Of a stretch of DNA of 64,000 nt, positions 10,512 through 23,700 are shown piece after piece. The notes beneath the pieces were generated by a model. It did not search any database. It was not told the origin of the DNA and worked only from the letters and a program-made list of their open reading frames with translations. Origin of the DNA: an uncultured Sphingosinicella sp. (GTDB taxonomy: Bacteria; Pseudomonadota; Alphaproteobacteria; Sphingomonadales; Sphingomonadaceae); assembly GCF_902806315.1 (NCBI RefSeq), contig NZ_CADCWD010000051.1, positions 1 to 64,000 on the forward strand, written 5' to 3'. The stretch's first letter is position 1. Each line of letters opens with the position of its first letter. The position numbers were made by a program, and so were the translations under genes.

Positions 10512-11006
10512 TCAGCCAGCGATCTTGCTGCGTGTGACGGTGCGCTGCGGTCCGGAAACGTGCCAGATGTCTCCGAAATCCTCGTGCGTCAGCGGTCCGG
10601 GACGGGCACCCCCAAGTGCGGCGACGATATCCGGCACAGTGTTGCTGTGGCCGACGATCAGCGCCGGATTGGGAGACTTCTGGATTTCGGCGATGAGCGC
10701 GGGCGTGTTGCGCAGGTCGTAGACGATCGGCTCCAAGCCAAGCCTTGCCGCAAGCGGCGCCGCCGTCTGCCGCGCGCGCTTCGTGTCGCTGACGAAGATC
10801 ACTGCCGGCGGCTCGCCCCGGGACCAGTTGGCGAGAAGCTGGGCCTGCCTTTGGCCTTCCGCTGTCAGATCGGGGTCGCTCGCGCCGGCCGGCGTATGGA
10901 GATGCCGCATCACGTAGAAATCCGGGCCCGGCTGCGCCACGGGCGGCAGCTGGCAAGCGCCGACCAGGAGCAGCATCAGCGGCAGGATCAGGCGGAGGAG
11001 GGGCAT
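10512..11006 (-). CDS. Histidine phosphatase family lipoprotein (SixA/phosphoglycerate mutase-like)
   Basis: DFYVMRHLHTPAGASDPDLTAEGQRQAQLLANW..VSDTKRARQTAAPLA..IVGHSNTVPDIVAAL; lipobox-like LLVGAC. Confidence 0.8.
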   Translation of the reverse strand: MPLLRLILPLMLLLVGACQLPPVAQPGPDFYVMRHLHTPAGASDPDLTAEGQRQAQLLANWSRGEPPAVIFVSDTKRARQTAAPLAARLGLEPIVYDLRNTPALIAEIQKSPNPALIVGHSNTVPDIVAALGGARPGPLTHEDFGDIWHVSGPQRTVTRSKIAG

Positions 11007-11222
11007 CGACGGCTCCTGGATAAAGCGGGTTCGCCCCTGCTGTTCGCCGATCCGGGACAGGTCCGCAACCCAGCTGTCGCGTCAAGCTCCGCGGGGGCGT
11101 GCATTGCCAAAAAGAATCCATTAGGAGCCGCCTCATCAGCGGCGAACCGTTCCGGCACGCCCTCAAGAACAGACCGGCGCGCGCCTGGGGCGGGGGCGTG
11201 AACCGAGCGAAGGACAGGGTAG

Positions 11223-13507
<2,285 letters not shown>

Positions 13508-15019
13508 GTGGCGCGCTACGAATTCAAGCTGCCCGACATCGGCGAAGGCATTGCCGAGGCCGAGATCGTCGCATGGCACGTCAAGATCGGCGACATGGTC
13601 ACGGAAGACCAGCAGCTCGCCGACATGATGACCGACAAGGCGACGGTGGAAATGGAAAGCCCCGTGGCCGGGCGCGTCGTCGCGGTAGCCGGGGACGTAG
13701 GCGACCAGATCGCGATCGGATCTATCCTGGTCGTGCTGGAGACCGATGCCGACGCTCCCGCCGGCGACACCGCGCCGCCCACGCCGCAGCAGGACGGGGC
13801 GGAAGGTGAGCGCCACGACAGCGTCGCCTTCACCGACGGCCTCGTCGAGGAGTGGCCCGAGCTTTCTGAGACGGCGCCGAGCATGGGCGAAGACCGCCGC
13901 GCGGACGATCGCCGGCACATCGAGCGCCGGACCGAAGAACGCGGCGATGCCGACCGCCGCCAGAGCGAGCGCCGCGACCAGCCCCGGAGCGAAGCGGAGG
14001 CTCCGCGCGCCGGCGATCGCCGTGACGATGAGCGCCGGGTCGTCGAACAGCGCCGCTCGGAAGAGCGCGATGAAGCCGATCGCCGCGAGGGCAGTCGCCG
14101 CGAGGGCGAGCGTCGCACGGACTCGCCCGGCTCGAGCGCAGCCGAGGGGCGCGGCTCCGAGCAGAGGCACGTCCTCGCTTCGCCCGCCGTCCGCCAGCGC
14201 GCTCGCGACCTCGGGGTCGATCTCGCGCAAGTGAAGACCACGAGCGAGCGCGTCCGCCACTCCGATCTCGACGCCTATCTCCTCTACAGCGGCGGCTCGG
14301 TGCCTCGCTCAGGCGCCACGCGCCGCCAGGACGAGACCGTCAAAGTCGTCGGCCTCCGCCGCAAGATCGCCGAGAACATGCAGGAGGCGAAACGCCGGAT
14401 TCCGCATTTCACCCTGGTCGAAGAGTTCGACGTCACCGCGCTCGAGCAGACCCGCGCGATGATGAACAACGATCGCGGCGACAATCCCAAGCTCACTATG
14501 CTGCCGTTCCTGATCACGGCCATGTGCCGGACGCTGGACGCCTATCCGCGGCTCAACACCCGCTACGACGATGATGAGAACGTCCTCTACCGCTCGGGCG
14601 CGGTGCATATGGGCGTGGCGACGCAGACGCCGAACGGGCTGATGGTTCCCGTCATCCGCAATGCGCAAGACCGCAGCGTCTGGGACATCGCCTCCGAAAT
14701 CCTCCGTCTCGCCGAGGGCGCCCGCACCGGCAAGGCCGCGCGCGAGGAGCTTTCGGGCTCGACCATTACGCTCTCCAGCCTGGGTCCGATGGGCGGCATC
14801 ACGTCGACGCCTGTCATCAACCGTCCCGAAGTCGCGATCATCGCGGTCAACAAGCTGGAGGAGAAGCCGGTGGTGGTCGCCGGCAAGATCGAGATCAGGA
14901 AGCGGATGAACCTCTCGCTCTCCTGCGATCACCGCGTCGTCGACGGCTGGGACGCAGCCAACTTCCTGCAGGACCTGAAGAAGCTGATCGAAAGCCCGCT
15001 CAAGCTGCTTTCGATGTAA
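13508..15019 (+). CDS. bkdB: Dihydrolipoamide acyltransferase E2 of BCKDH, with unusual charged linker
   Basis: Lipoyl domain (MTDKATVEMESPVAGRV), PSBD (VLASPAVRQRARDLGVDLAQVK), catalytic C-terminus (LSLSCDHRVVDGWDAANFLQDLK); GTG start. Confidence 0.9.
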   Translation: MARYEFKLPDIGEGIAEAEIVAWHVKIGDMVTEDQQLADMMTDKATVEMESPVAGRVVAVAGDVGDQIAIGSILVVLETDADAPAGDTAPPTPQQDGAEGERHDSVAFTDGLVEEWPELSETAPSMGEDRRADDRRHIERRTEERGDADRRQSERRDQPRSEAEAPRAGDRRDDERRVVEQRRSEERDEADRREGSRREGERRTDSPGSSAAEGRGSEQRHVLASPAVRQRARDLGVDLAQVKTTSERVRHSDLDAYLLYSGGSVPRSGATRRQDETVKVVGLRRKIAENMQEAKRRIPHFTLVEEFDVTALEQTRAMMNNDRGDNPKLTMLPFLITAMCRTLDAYPRLNTRYDDDENVLYRSGAVHMGVATQTPNGLMVPVIRNAQDRSVWDIASEILRLAEGARTGKAAREELSGSTITLSSLGPMGGITSTPVINRPEVAIIAVNKLEEKPVVVAGKIEIRKRMNLSLSCDHRVVDGWDAANFLQDLKKLIESPLKLLSM

Positions 15020-15033
15020 GCTCCCCCTGGCGC

Positions 15034-15666
15034 TTACTCGTTCAGCAGGGGAACGGCGCCCCGGTGCACTTTCACCGGCGCGGTTCCGGAGTCCTCGTCG
15101 GTCACTCGAACCACCGACACGCGCGGCACGTCCGCCGTGACCGAGCTGGCATTGATGATCGGCGCCAGCATGCGCTGGCGTCCGTTCGGTCCGCCCGCAT
15201 AGAAGATGTGCGATCCCAGCACCGCGACCTTCGTCAGGCTGCTCGCCCAATAGGGCCGGATCGCGGTGGTATGGTAATGGGTCGCGTCCGCCACTGGCGC
15301 CGAATTCCGTCCGGCGAGCGCGTCGGCGGCGATGTCCATCGCGCGGCTCCAGGCCCTGGGCTCCGGCGCCCGGGCGAGCGAGCCGTCGCAGGTGAAGGTG
15401 AACTGGCAGCCAGTCACCCTCAGCGCGCCCTGCAGCACCACGTCGCAAATCGTCTTGGGATAGCCCGGATGACGCACGCGGTTGAGCACCACCTGCGCGA
15501 CCGCACGCTGCCCGACTTCCGGCTCCGACCGCGCCTCGTGGTAGATGGCGGCGGCCAGGCAGCCGAGCGAAGCATGCACGCGCACCGGCTCCCGCTCGGC
15601 CTGCGCCGAAGCGGCCGAGGGAACGGAGGCCGCGACAAGCGCGCTGCTGCACAAGAGGCGGATCAT
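15034..15666 (-). CDS. Cell wall hydrolase (SleB-like)
   Basis: CLAAAIYHEARSEPEVGQRAVAQVVLNRVRHPGYPKTICDVVLQGALRVTGCQFTFTCDGS; signal peptide. Confidence 0.85.
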   Translation of the reverse strand: MIRLLCSSALVAASVPSAASAQAEREPVRVHASLGCLAAAIYHEARSEPEVGQRAVAQVVLNRVRHPGYPKTICDVVLQGALRVTGCQFTFTCDGSLARAPEPRAWSRAMDIAADALAGRNSAPVADATHYHTTAIRPYWASSLTKVAVLGSHIFYAGGPNGRQRMLAPIINASSVTADVPRVSVVRVTDEDSGTAPVKVHRGAVPLLNE

Positions 15667-15843
15667 GGCTTTCGTCCTGGTCGCGTCGAGACGACCGGCA
15701 CTGCCACCCGCAGGTAAGGATCGGGTTAAATTGCGCGTTCGCCTCCGCTATGACGCCTGTGGTGGGAAGCAGACGTTCAAATGTGGACGAGAAGCGAGTC
15801 GTTCAGCTTTGCGCATGCTTCTGATCCCGCTACATCGATTAGC

Positions 15844-16647
15844 ATGGCACACCGACTGTTGACACCGATGCTTCTCGCCTCGCTGAGCCTCATGCCAGCC
15901 GTGGCGGCGGCGGAGGAGGCGCCCTTTCAGCGATACGCCAGGTATGCCCTCAACAATGCCCGACTCCTCGGCTTGACGCCGCAGGGCACGACTCTCTGGG
16001 CGCAGCACCTCATGAGCACCGGCGACTGGCGCAAGTGGCGCCGGGCCACCGAGATCGAGACGCTGATCGGGCAGCAACTTGCGCTGGAGGAACCGGATCG
16101 GCGAATGCTCCAGCAGCTTGCGAAGGATTTTGCGACCGAGAGCGCGAGAGCAGCGCAAGTGCGCAAGCAGCGGACTATCAGCACGGCCATGCAGCTTTCG
16201 GCAAGGGACAGGAAGGCGATTGGCGCGTATCTCGAAGAACGTTCGCGACGCGAACTGCGACCGGCCATCCACCGGGCTGACCTCGCGCCGGCTGTCGCCG
16301 CTGCCGTCTCGGGATTCTACAGCTCGTTCGGTGTGTCCCCACAAGGGACGAAGATGCTGGTCGAAGCAGCGGCGAAAGCCGTCGAGGCTCCCCGGACGCG
16401 GGAGAAGATCGAACTGGCAATCGGGGAGCAGTTGAGGCGGGATCGCCCTGATCGTCAGACGCTCAACGACCTCGTCAAGAAATATGCCGCAGAGGAGGCG
16501 CGACTCGAACGTCTCGACAAAGAGGGGCTCATCGAGAACGGCTTCATGTTGGCGCCAGCGGACCGGAAGCGTTTTGCTGCGTTCCTAGCAAGGAGCGCGG
16601 CGGAGTCGCTCACTAATGCAAAACCCGTGTTGGAGATCGTGCCTTAG
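15844..16647 (+). CDS. Hypothetical secreted protein
   Basis: MAHRLLTPMLLASLSLMPAVAAAEE signal peptide; no family recognised. Confidence 0.55.
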   Translation: MAHRLLTPMLLASLSLMPAVAAAEEAPFQRYARYALNNARLLGLTPQGTTLWAQHLMSTGDWRKWRRATEIETLIGQQLALEEPDRRMLQQLAKDFATESARAAQVRKQRTISTAMQLSARDRKAIGAYLEERSRRELRPAIHRADLAPAVAAAVSGFYSSFGVSPQGTKMLVEAAAKAVEAPRTREKIELAIGEQLRRDRPDRQTLNDLVKKYAAEEARLERLDKEGLIENGFMLAPADRKRFAAFLARSAAESLTNAKPVLEIVP

Positions 16648-16836
16648 GCACACCAAAGATAAGTCGGCCAAGATCGAATGTCCGCAATGGGTCGTAAGCA
16701 GACATTCGGAACTTGCTCGGCGAACCTGGAAGGGTTCAAACCCCGGCTAGATCGGGGGTCCACCTTCTAACTCCCCCACCTTGCAACCAGGAAGGGAGAT
16801 GCCGAATCGGTCCGACAGAACGCGAAGAGCGGCTGG

Positions 16837-17718
16837 TTACGACCCGTGAGCGTCCCCAGCCCCAAGCCTCCGCCATTCCCGCTCCCGGAACCACTTGGTG
16901 AGCACATGCTTCGCGCCCGCCTCGACGCGAGAACCCTCGTGGCGGGTGAAGCGGTTCGGCAGCCCGTCGCGGCCCATATTGTTCCAGGTCAGCAAAGTGC
17001 CCGTGCGCGGTGGCACTTCCACTCCGGCGCGCTCGAAGCGGGTCGATCCGCCCGCTTCCGGCTCGTTCAGGAACACCATCGCCGTCCAGGTCCGCTGCCC
17101 GCCCTCCTTGGCGACAGCCTCGGAATAGGATTTCCCGCCCGTGAAATAATCGTGATGCGCCTTGAACTGCTGGCCGGGCGTGTAGCGCTGGCCCTGCAGC
17201 GTCTCGCTTTGCTCCAGCGGAACGCCCAGCAGGTCCGCCATGCGCTGCTCCACCTCCAGCACCAGCGCCTCGGCGCGCGGAAGATTGCAGGTGAGGCTGG
17301 TCCTGTATTCTGGATCGGCGGTCGAGCGGAAGATTTGCGAAGGCTTCACGTCGGCGTCGATGAGCCCGGTCAACGCATCGCATTCCTCCGGCGTCATGAA
17401 ACCGTGCACGATGAAGATGTCGAGGCCCTGCGCCTCCAGCCGCTCCGCGCGCGGATCGGCATCGAGTTTCCCCCGAACTCGCTCGCCAATCTCGGCCAGC
17501 AGCCGCTGGTCCGATCCCTCCAGCGACGTCGGCGAGCCTGCGGCCTTGGCACCCGCAGTCGCTCGCGCAATCATCGCTGCCAGGTCCGGCTGGGGCGCTC
17601 GTGCCGGCGGCCTGGGCGGCGCAGGCGGCGTTGGCGGCGGAACGACCTTCCGCTCCGGCGCGGGAGGCGTGCCGCCCTTTCCGCTGAGGCGGCCGAGAAG
17701 CTTTTGGATCAACGACAT
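16837..17718 (-). CDS. 2OG-Fe(II) oxygenase (prolyl 4-hydroxylase-like)
   Basis: GQQFKAHHDYFTGG (HxD) .. NEPEAGGSTRFERAGVEVPPRTGTLLTWNNMGRDG. Confidence 0.8.
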   Translation of the reverse strand: MSLIQKLLGRLSGKGGTPPAPERKVVPPPTPPAPPRPPARAPQPDLAAMIARATAGAKAAGSPTSLEGSDQRLLAEIGERVRGKLDADPRAERLEAQGLDIFIVHGFMTPEECDALTGLIDADVKPSQIFRSTADPEYRTSLTCNLPRAEALVLEVEQRMADLLGVPLEQSETLQGQRYTPGQQFKAHHDYFTGGKSYSEAVAKEGGQRTWTAMVFLNEPEAGGSTRFERAGVEVPPRTGTLLTWNNMGRDGLPNRFTRHEGSRVEAGAKHVLTKWFREREWRRLGAGDAHGS

Positions 17719-17810
17719 GGGCCGGGAGAATAGCCGCTGAGCGGGGTGGAAGCCAGCGCGTGCGTCTCAGCCGATTGTCGCCCGATGCAGCTCAGGTCTA
17801 TGGGCGGTCC

Positions 17811-20150
17811 ATGCTGAAAAAGACCTCGCCTGTCCTGAACTCGTCGAACGGGCCCGATCTCGACGCGCTCCGGCTCCTCGACGATCGCCTCCGCTGGCTT
17901 TCCGCCTGGACGATCCATAACGCCAATCATCTGCGCGAGAGCAAGGACGGGCTGAAGGTCGGCGGCCACCAGGCGAGCTGCGCCTCGATGACCGCGATCA
18001 TGGCGGCGCTCTACTTCCACGCGCTCGGCCCAAATGACAAGGTCGCGGTGAAGCCCCATGCCGGGCCGGTGCTGCACGCCATCCACTATCTGCTCGGCAC
18101 GCAGAGCCGCGAGCAGCTCGATAATTTTCGCGGCTTCGGCGGCATGCAAAGTTATCCCAGCCGCACCAAGGACAATATCCCGGTCGACTTTTCGACCGGC
18201 TCGGTGGGCTTGGGCGTGGCGATCACCGCCTTCGCCAGCCTTATCCAGGATTATCTCCTCGCCCACGGCATGATGAGCCCGGACCAGGCCGGGCGCATGG
18301 TCGCGCTGATGGGCGATGCCGAGCTCGACGAGGGCAATATCTACGAATGCCTGATCGAGGCCTACAAGCACGACATCCGCAATTGCTGGTGGATCGTCGA
18401 CTATAACCGCCAGTCGCTCGATCACACGACCGCCGAACGCATGTTCAGCCGCTTCGACGAGATCTTCGCGAGCTGCGGCTGGCGCGTCGTCCCGCTCAAA
18501 TACGGCAAGCAGATGGAGACAGCCTTCGCCGAACCGGGCGGAGCCGAGCTCAAGGCCTGGATCGACGAGGTCGGCAATGCCGATTACGCGGCGCTGACCT
18601 ATCTCGGCGGCGCGGCCTGGCGCGAGCGGTTGCTGAAGGACGCGCCGGCGGTGAAGCCCGTGCTCGACGCTCGCGACGATGAGGCTCTTGCGGCGCTGAT
18701 GACCAACCTCGCCGGGCACGACATGGCGAGCCTGGTCGAAGCGTTTGACGCCGCTCAGGACGACGTGCCGACGCTCTTCATCGCCTACACGGTCAAGGGC
18801 TTCGGCCTGCCCTTCGCCGGCCACAAGGACAATCATGCCGGCCTCATGAACCCCGGCCAGCTCGCGGCGCTTCGCGAGCGCATGGGGATCGCGGAAGGGC
18901 AGGAGTGGGAGCCCTATGCTGGCCTTGGTGGCAACGCTGCGGAAGCCGCACGTTCGCTCGTCGAGAACAGCCGTATCGCCAGAGCCAAGCGCGAGCGGCC
19001 GTGGAATGTGGCCGACGTGCCGCCCATCGCGCAGCCGATTGGCGAGGAGCAGTCCACCCAGGCCGCTTTCGGCCGCATCCTGCTCGATCTCAGTCGCGCT
19101 GGCGGGGCGCTCGCGGACCGCATCGTCACCACCTCACCCGACGTCACCGTTTCGACCAATCTCGGCGCCTGGGTGAACCAGCGCGGCCTCTTCCGCCGTC
19201 AGGAGCTGGCCGACGTCTTTGCCGCCGCAAAGGTCCCGTCCGCCCAAAAATGGGGCGCCACCAATGCCGGCCAGCACATCGAGCTCGGCATTGCCGAAAA
19301 CAACCTGTTCCTGATGCTGGCCGCGCTCGGCCTTGCGGGCGATCTTTTCGGCGAACGCCTCTTCCCGATCGGCACCGTCTACGATCCCTTCATCGCCCGC
19401 GGTCTCGATGCGCTCAATTACGCCTGCTACCAGGACGCCCGGTTCATGCTGGTGGCGACGCCCTCGGGCGTGACGCTCGGGCCGGAGGGCGGCGCCCACC
19501 AGTCGATCAACCCGCCGCTGATCGCATTAGGGCAGCCGGGCCTTCGCCATTACGAGCCCGCCTTCGTGGACGAGCTTGCGCTGCTGATGGAGGAAGGCTT
19601 CCGCCTCATGCAGGCGCCGGAGGGCGAGAGCGTATACCTGCGCCTCACCACCCGCACGATCCGCCAAATGGAGCGGCAGGACGAGAGCTGGAAAGCGGGC
19701 GCGATCGCCGGCGGCTATTGGCTTCGCGAACCGGCCCCGGGCGCCGAAGCGGCAATCGTCTATTCCGGAGCGATCGCACCGGAGGCGCTCGCCGCCTGGG
19801 AGGCGCTCAAGGAGGACGTTCCCGGCCTCGGCCTCCTGGCCGTGACATCCCCAGACCTCCTCCACCGCGGCTGGAGCGCTCGCCGCAGCGCTAGGTGGGA
19901 AGGGAAGAGGACACAAGCTTCTCACGTCGAGCAATTGCTGGCGCCGCTTTTCCGCACCGCCGGCCTCGTCACGCTCCTCGACGGCGCTCCGGCCTCGCTC
20001 TCCTGGCTCGGCGGCGTCTACGGCCACCGCGTCAGCCCGCTCGGCATTGACCGCTTCGGGCAGACCGGCTCGCTCCAGGATCTTTACCGCGAATACCGGC
20101 TCGATCCCGACGCGATCGTGGAGGCGGCGGCGGAGCTGTTCCTCGACTGA
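17811..20150 (+). CDS. Transketolase / pyruvate dehydrogenase E1-like TPP enzyme
   Basis: LRWLSAWTIHNANHLRESKDGLKVGGHQASCASMTAIMAALYF..GDAELDEGNIYECLIEAYKHDIRNCWWIVDYNRQSLD..TTSPDVTVSTNLGAWVN. Confidence 0.8.
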   Translation: MLKKTSPVLNSSNGPDLDALRLLDDRLRWLSAWTIHNANHLRESKDGLKVGGHQASCASMTAIMAALYFHALGPNDKVAVKPHAGPVLHAIHYLLGTQSREQLDNFRGFGGMQSYPSRTKDNIPVDFSTGSVGLGVAITAFASLIQDYLLAHGMMSPDQAGRMVALMGDAELDEGNIYECLIEAYKHDIRNCWWIVDYNRQSLDHTTAERMFSRFDEIFASCGWRVVPLKYGKQMETAFAEPGGAELKAWIDEVGNADYAALTYLGGAAWRERLLKDAPAVKPVLDARDDEALAALMTNLAGHDMASLVEAFDAAQDDVPTLFIAYTVKGFGLPFAGHKDNHAGLMNPGQLAALRERMGIAEGQEWEPYAGLGGNAAEAARSLVENSRIARAKRERPWNVADVPPIAQPIGEEQSTQAAFGRILLDLSRAGGALADRIVTTSPDVTVSTNLGAWVNQRGLFRRQELADVFAAAKVPSAQKWGATNAGQHIELGIAENNLFLMLAALGLAGDLFGERLFPIGTVYDPFIARGLDALNYACYQDARFMLVATPSGVTLGPEGGAHQSINPPLIALGQPGLRHYEPAFVDELALLMEEGFRLMQAPEGESVYLRLTTRTIRQMERQDESWKAGAIAGGYWLREPAPGAEAAIVYSGAIAPEALAAWEALKEDVPGLGLLAVTSPDLLHRGWSARRSARWEGKRTQASHVEQLLAPLFRTAGLVTLLDGAPASLSWLGGVYGHRVSPLGIDRFGQTGSLQDLYREYRLDPDAIVEAAAELFLD

Positions 20151-20211
20151 CCGGAACCTTCGGCCCGCTTTCCGCGCTGTAGCCGAAACGTTTCTGTAAA
20201 GGAGAGTGCAC

Positions 20212-20409
20212 ATGATCGGGAAGCTTATCGGCGCGGCGATCGGCCGCCGTGTGGCGGGCCGCTACGAGGGCGCCCAGGGCGCGATCGTCGGCGCATTGGT
20301 GCCGGTGGTGATGAAGCGCGCGTTTGGCCCGCTCGGCCTCCTTATCGGCGGCGGCTATCTCGCCAAGAAGATCTACGACAGCCGCAAGCGCCGCACGCGC
20401 AGCTACTGA
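20212..20409 (+). CDS. Small hypothetical glycine-rich membrane protein
   Basis: MIGKLIGAAIGRRVAGRYEGAQGAIVGALVPVVMKRAFGPLGLLIGGGYLAKKIYDSRKRR; preceded by AAGGAGAG. Confidence 0.6.
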   Translation: MIGKLIGAAIGRRVAGRYEGAQGAIVGALVPVVMKRAFGPLGLLIGGGYLAKKIYDSRKRRTRSY

Positions 20410-20705
20410 CCGCACGGGCCGCGACTCGGGGCCCTCCGAGTCGCGGGACGGCGTCAGGCACCACGTCCTATTCTAGTGCCCAGAAGTGGAGCTTCATTCC
20501 ACGTTTGGCCGCGTGAACGCGGCTTTTGTGCAACAGTCCCCCACCTTTAGGCATGTTAATTTGGGTCGCCGCGGCACGGGCCTTCCGTGTCACGGCCGTG
20601 AAATATAAGGCCCATAACGGGGCCAGCAGACGGTTCGTTGCACTGCAGCATTACGGATCGAAGCTGGTCGGGTTTGGCGATTTGCGCCGAGGGGACACAA
20701 ACATC

Positions 20706-23700
20706 ATGAACAAGTTTTCGCTGTTTTGCGCGGCCTCCGCGCTCGCCATGCCTGTCGCCATCCACGCGCAGGAAACCACCTCCTCGATTCGCGGGTCGGT
20801 GACCAGCGGCGGGTCGCCGGTGGCAGGCGCCGCGGTTCGCATCGTCAACGTCCCGTCGGGCACCACCAGCACCGCGACCACCGACGCCGAAGGTAACTTC
20901 AACGCGTCCGGCCTGCGCGTCGGCGGCCCCTACACGGTGACTGTCGTTGCCCCCGGTTTCCAGGAGTTCCAGGTCACCGACATTTCGCTCACCGCTGGCC
21001 AGCCCTTCCGCGTTCCGATCGACCTCGCCTCGGCCGGTGAGGAGATCGTCGTGACCGCCTCCCGGACCGGCGCCCGCGAACAGTCGCAGGGCCCGATCAC
21101 GACCCTGACGCGTGAGGAGATCGAGGGCGTCGCGTCCGTGCAGCGCGACATTCGCGACATCGCCCGCCGCGATCCCTTCGCGAATATCGATGCTTCCAAC
21201 AGCCGCGCGCTTGAGATTGCCGGCCAGAACGGCCGCCTCAACCGCTTCTCCGTGGACGGCGTCCAGTTCTCGGACGATTTCGGCCTCAACAATGGCGGTC
21301 TGCCGACCGCTCGCGGGCCCGTGCCGTTCGACGCCATCGAGCAACTCTCGGTCAAGGTCGCTCCGTATGATGTGGAGGAAGGCGACTTCCAGGGCGGGGC
21401 GATCAACGTCGTGCTTCGCTCCGGCGGCAACCGCTTTACCGGCTCGGCCTTCTACTCCTATCTCGACGAGAACCTCACCGGCGACAAGATTGCCGGCACC
21501 CCCGTGAACCTCGAGTTCAAGTCGCGGCAATATGGTGCGTTCCTGTCCGGTCCGATCATCCGCGACAGGCTCTTCTTCGCCGTTTCCTACGAGCGCACCA
21601 AGGAAGGCGATCCGGTGGACGAGGGCCCGACCGGGCTCGGCTTCGCCAACGAGGTGCCGCGCGTCACCCAGGCGACGCTGGATCGCATCAGCCAGATCGC
21701 GACCACCCGCTACACTTTCGATCCGCTCGGCATCCTGGATGTCGCCAACGAGCAGGACGAGAAATACACCGCCAAGCTGGACTGGAACATCACCGACGAT
21801 CACCGTGCGTCGCTGACCTACGTCCACAACACCGGCACGAACCAGTTCACGCAGAACACCAGCATCAATCCGTCCAGCCCGACGTTCGGCTTCCGCTCAC
21901 AAGGCTATGAGCTGCGCGAGCAGGTGAACTCGGGCGTGTTCCAGCTCAACTCGCAATGGTCGGATCCGCTCTCCACCGAGCTGCGCGTGTCGTACAAAGA
22001 CACCAATCGCGACCAGTCGCCGTTCGGCGGCCGGGAGTTCGCCCAGTTTGAAATCTGTCTCGATGAGACGTCGGTCGGGAACCTTACTCAGTGCACGCAG
22101 GCCAATGCGGCGACGGGCGTTCTCGCCACGCCGCGCCTCTTCTTCGGCCCGGACATCAGCCGTCAGGCGAATGACCTCAATACGGAGAACTTCTCGGCCG
22201 ACTTCAAGATGAACTTCCAGGCCGGCGCGCACACGTTCAAGTTCTTGCTCGGCTACACCGACATCGACGTGTTCAACCTGTTCCTGCAGCGTGCCCTTGG
22301 CGACGTCTACTTCGACTCCATCGCGGACTTCCAGAACGGCCGCGCAAACCGCGTCCGTCTCGCGGGAGCGGTGCCGTCGCTCGACGTCAATGCGGCGGCC
22401 GCGCGTTTCAGCACGCAGACCTACACGATCGGCCTCCAGGACGACATCGACGTCACCGATACGCTCCAAGTTTCGATCGGCGCTCGTTTCGACCTCTTCG
22501 GGTCCGATGACCGGCCGCCGCTCAACCCCAATTTCCTCCAGCGTGTCGGCTTTTCGAACCGGCAGACGATCGGTGGGCTGAGCATCTTCCAGCCGCGCGT
22601 CGGCTTCAACTGGAAGGTGCTCGACCGGCTGATCCTGCGCGGCGGCGTCGGCGTCTTCGGCGGGGGCACGCCGGACGTGTTCCTCTCCAACAGCTTCTCC
22701 AACACCGGTCAGCTGACCAACCAGGTCGACATTCAGCGCACCGCGACGGGCTGCACTCCAAATCCGGGCGGCAGCGCGGCTAATCAGGCGGCGTTCTGCA
22801 ACGCTGTTCTCAACGATGTGACCGGCCGGAATTTCCCCGCCGCGCTGACCAACTTCCTGACGACCAACACGGGCTCGCTCGCGGCTGCCTCGACCAACGC
22901 GATCGATCCCGATTTCGACCCGTCGTCACTGCTCCGCGCGACCCTGTCGGCCAGCTATGAAGCCGATTTCGGTCCGCTTGGCGATGGCTGGTTGTTCGGC
23001 GCGGACCTGCTTTACGGCGAAGCGCTCCGGGCGATTGATTATGTCGATCTGCGGTCTGTGCAGATCGGAACGCTGCCCGACGGACGCCCGCGCTACAATG
23101 CGTTCGGCGGCCTGGCGACCACCAACCAGGATTTGGTGCTCATCAACGACAATCGCGGTCGTTCGATGGTCGCGGTCGCGCGCTTCAACAAGGATTTCGA
23201 CTTCGGTCTCGGCGTCGGCGCCAGCTACACCTTCCAGGACATCGAGGACGTGAACGCCATAACGTCCGCGACGGCGGGCTCGCTCTACGGCAACAATGCC
23301 TTCGCCGACCCGAACAAGACGGCATATGGAACGTCGATCTACCAGATCCGCCACAGCTTGAAGGCGAACCTCGACTTCAGCCGCGCCTTCTTCGGTGATT
23401 ACAAGACGCGCTTTTCCATCTTCGGTGAGCGCCGGTCGGGTCGTCCGTACAGCTTCACGTTCCGTGATCCTTCGACGGGCCGCTCGCCGGTATTCGGCAC
23501 CACGGGCACCGGCAATCGCTACTTGATGTATGTGCCCGGCGGCGCTTCTGATGCCTTGGTCTCGTACGACAGTGCCGCGACGCAGACGGCGCTCAACAAC
23601 TTCATCGACTCGACGCCGGGCCTTCGCAAATATCGCGGCCAGATCGTGCCCAAGAACACGGGTCGCTCGCCGCGCTATACGAAGGTCGATCTGCACTTCG

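Noticed and set aside
9646-11166. 506-aa minus-strand ORF over pspC and the phosphatase
   Set aside because: Out of frame with the recognisable histidine phosphatase and antisense to PspC; Arg/Pro-rich composition.
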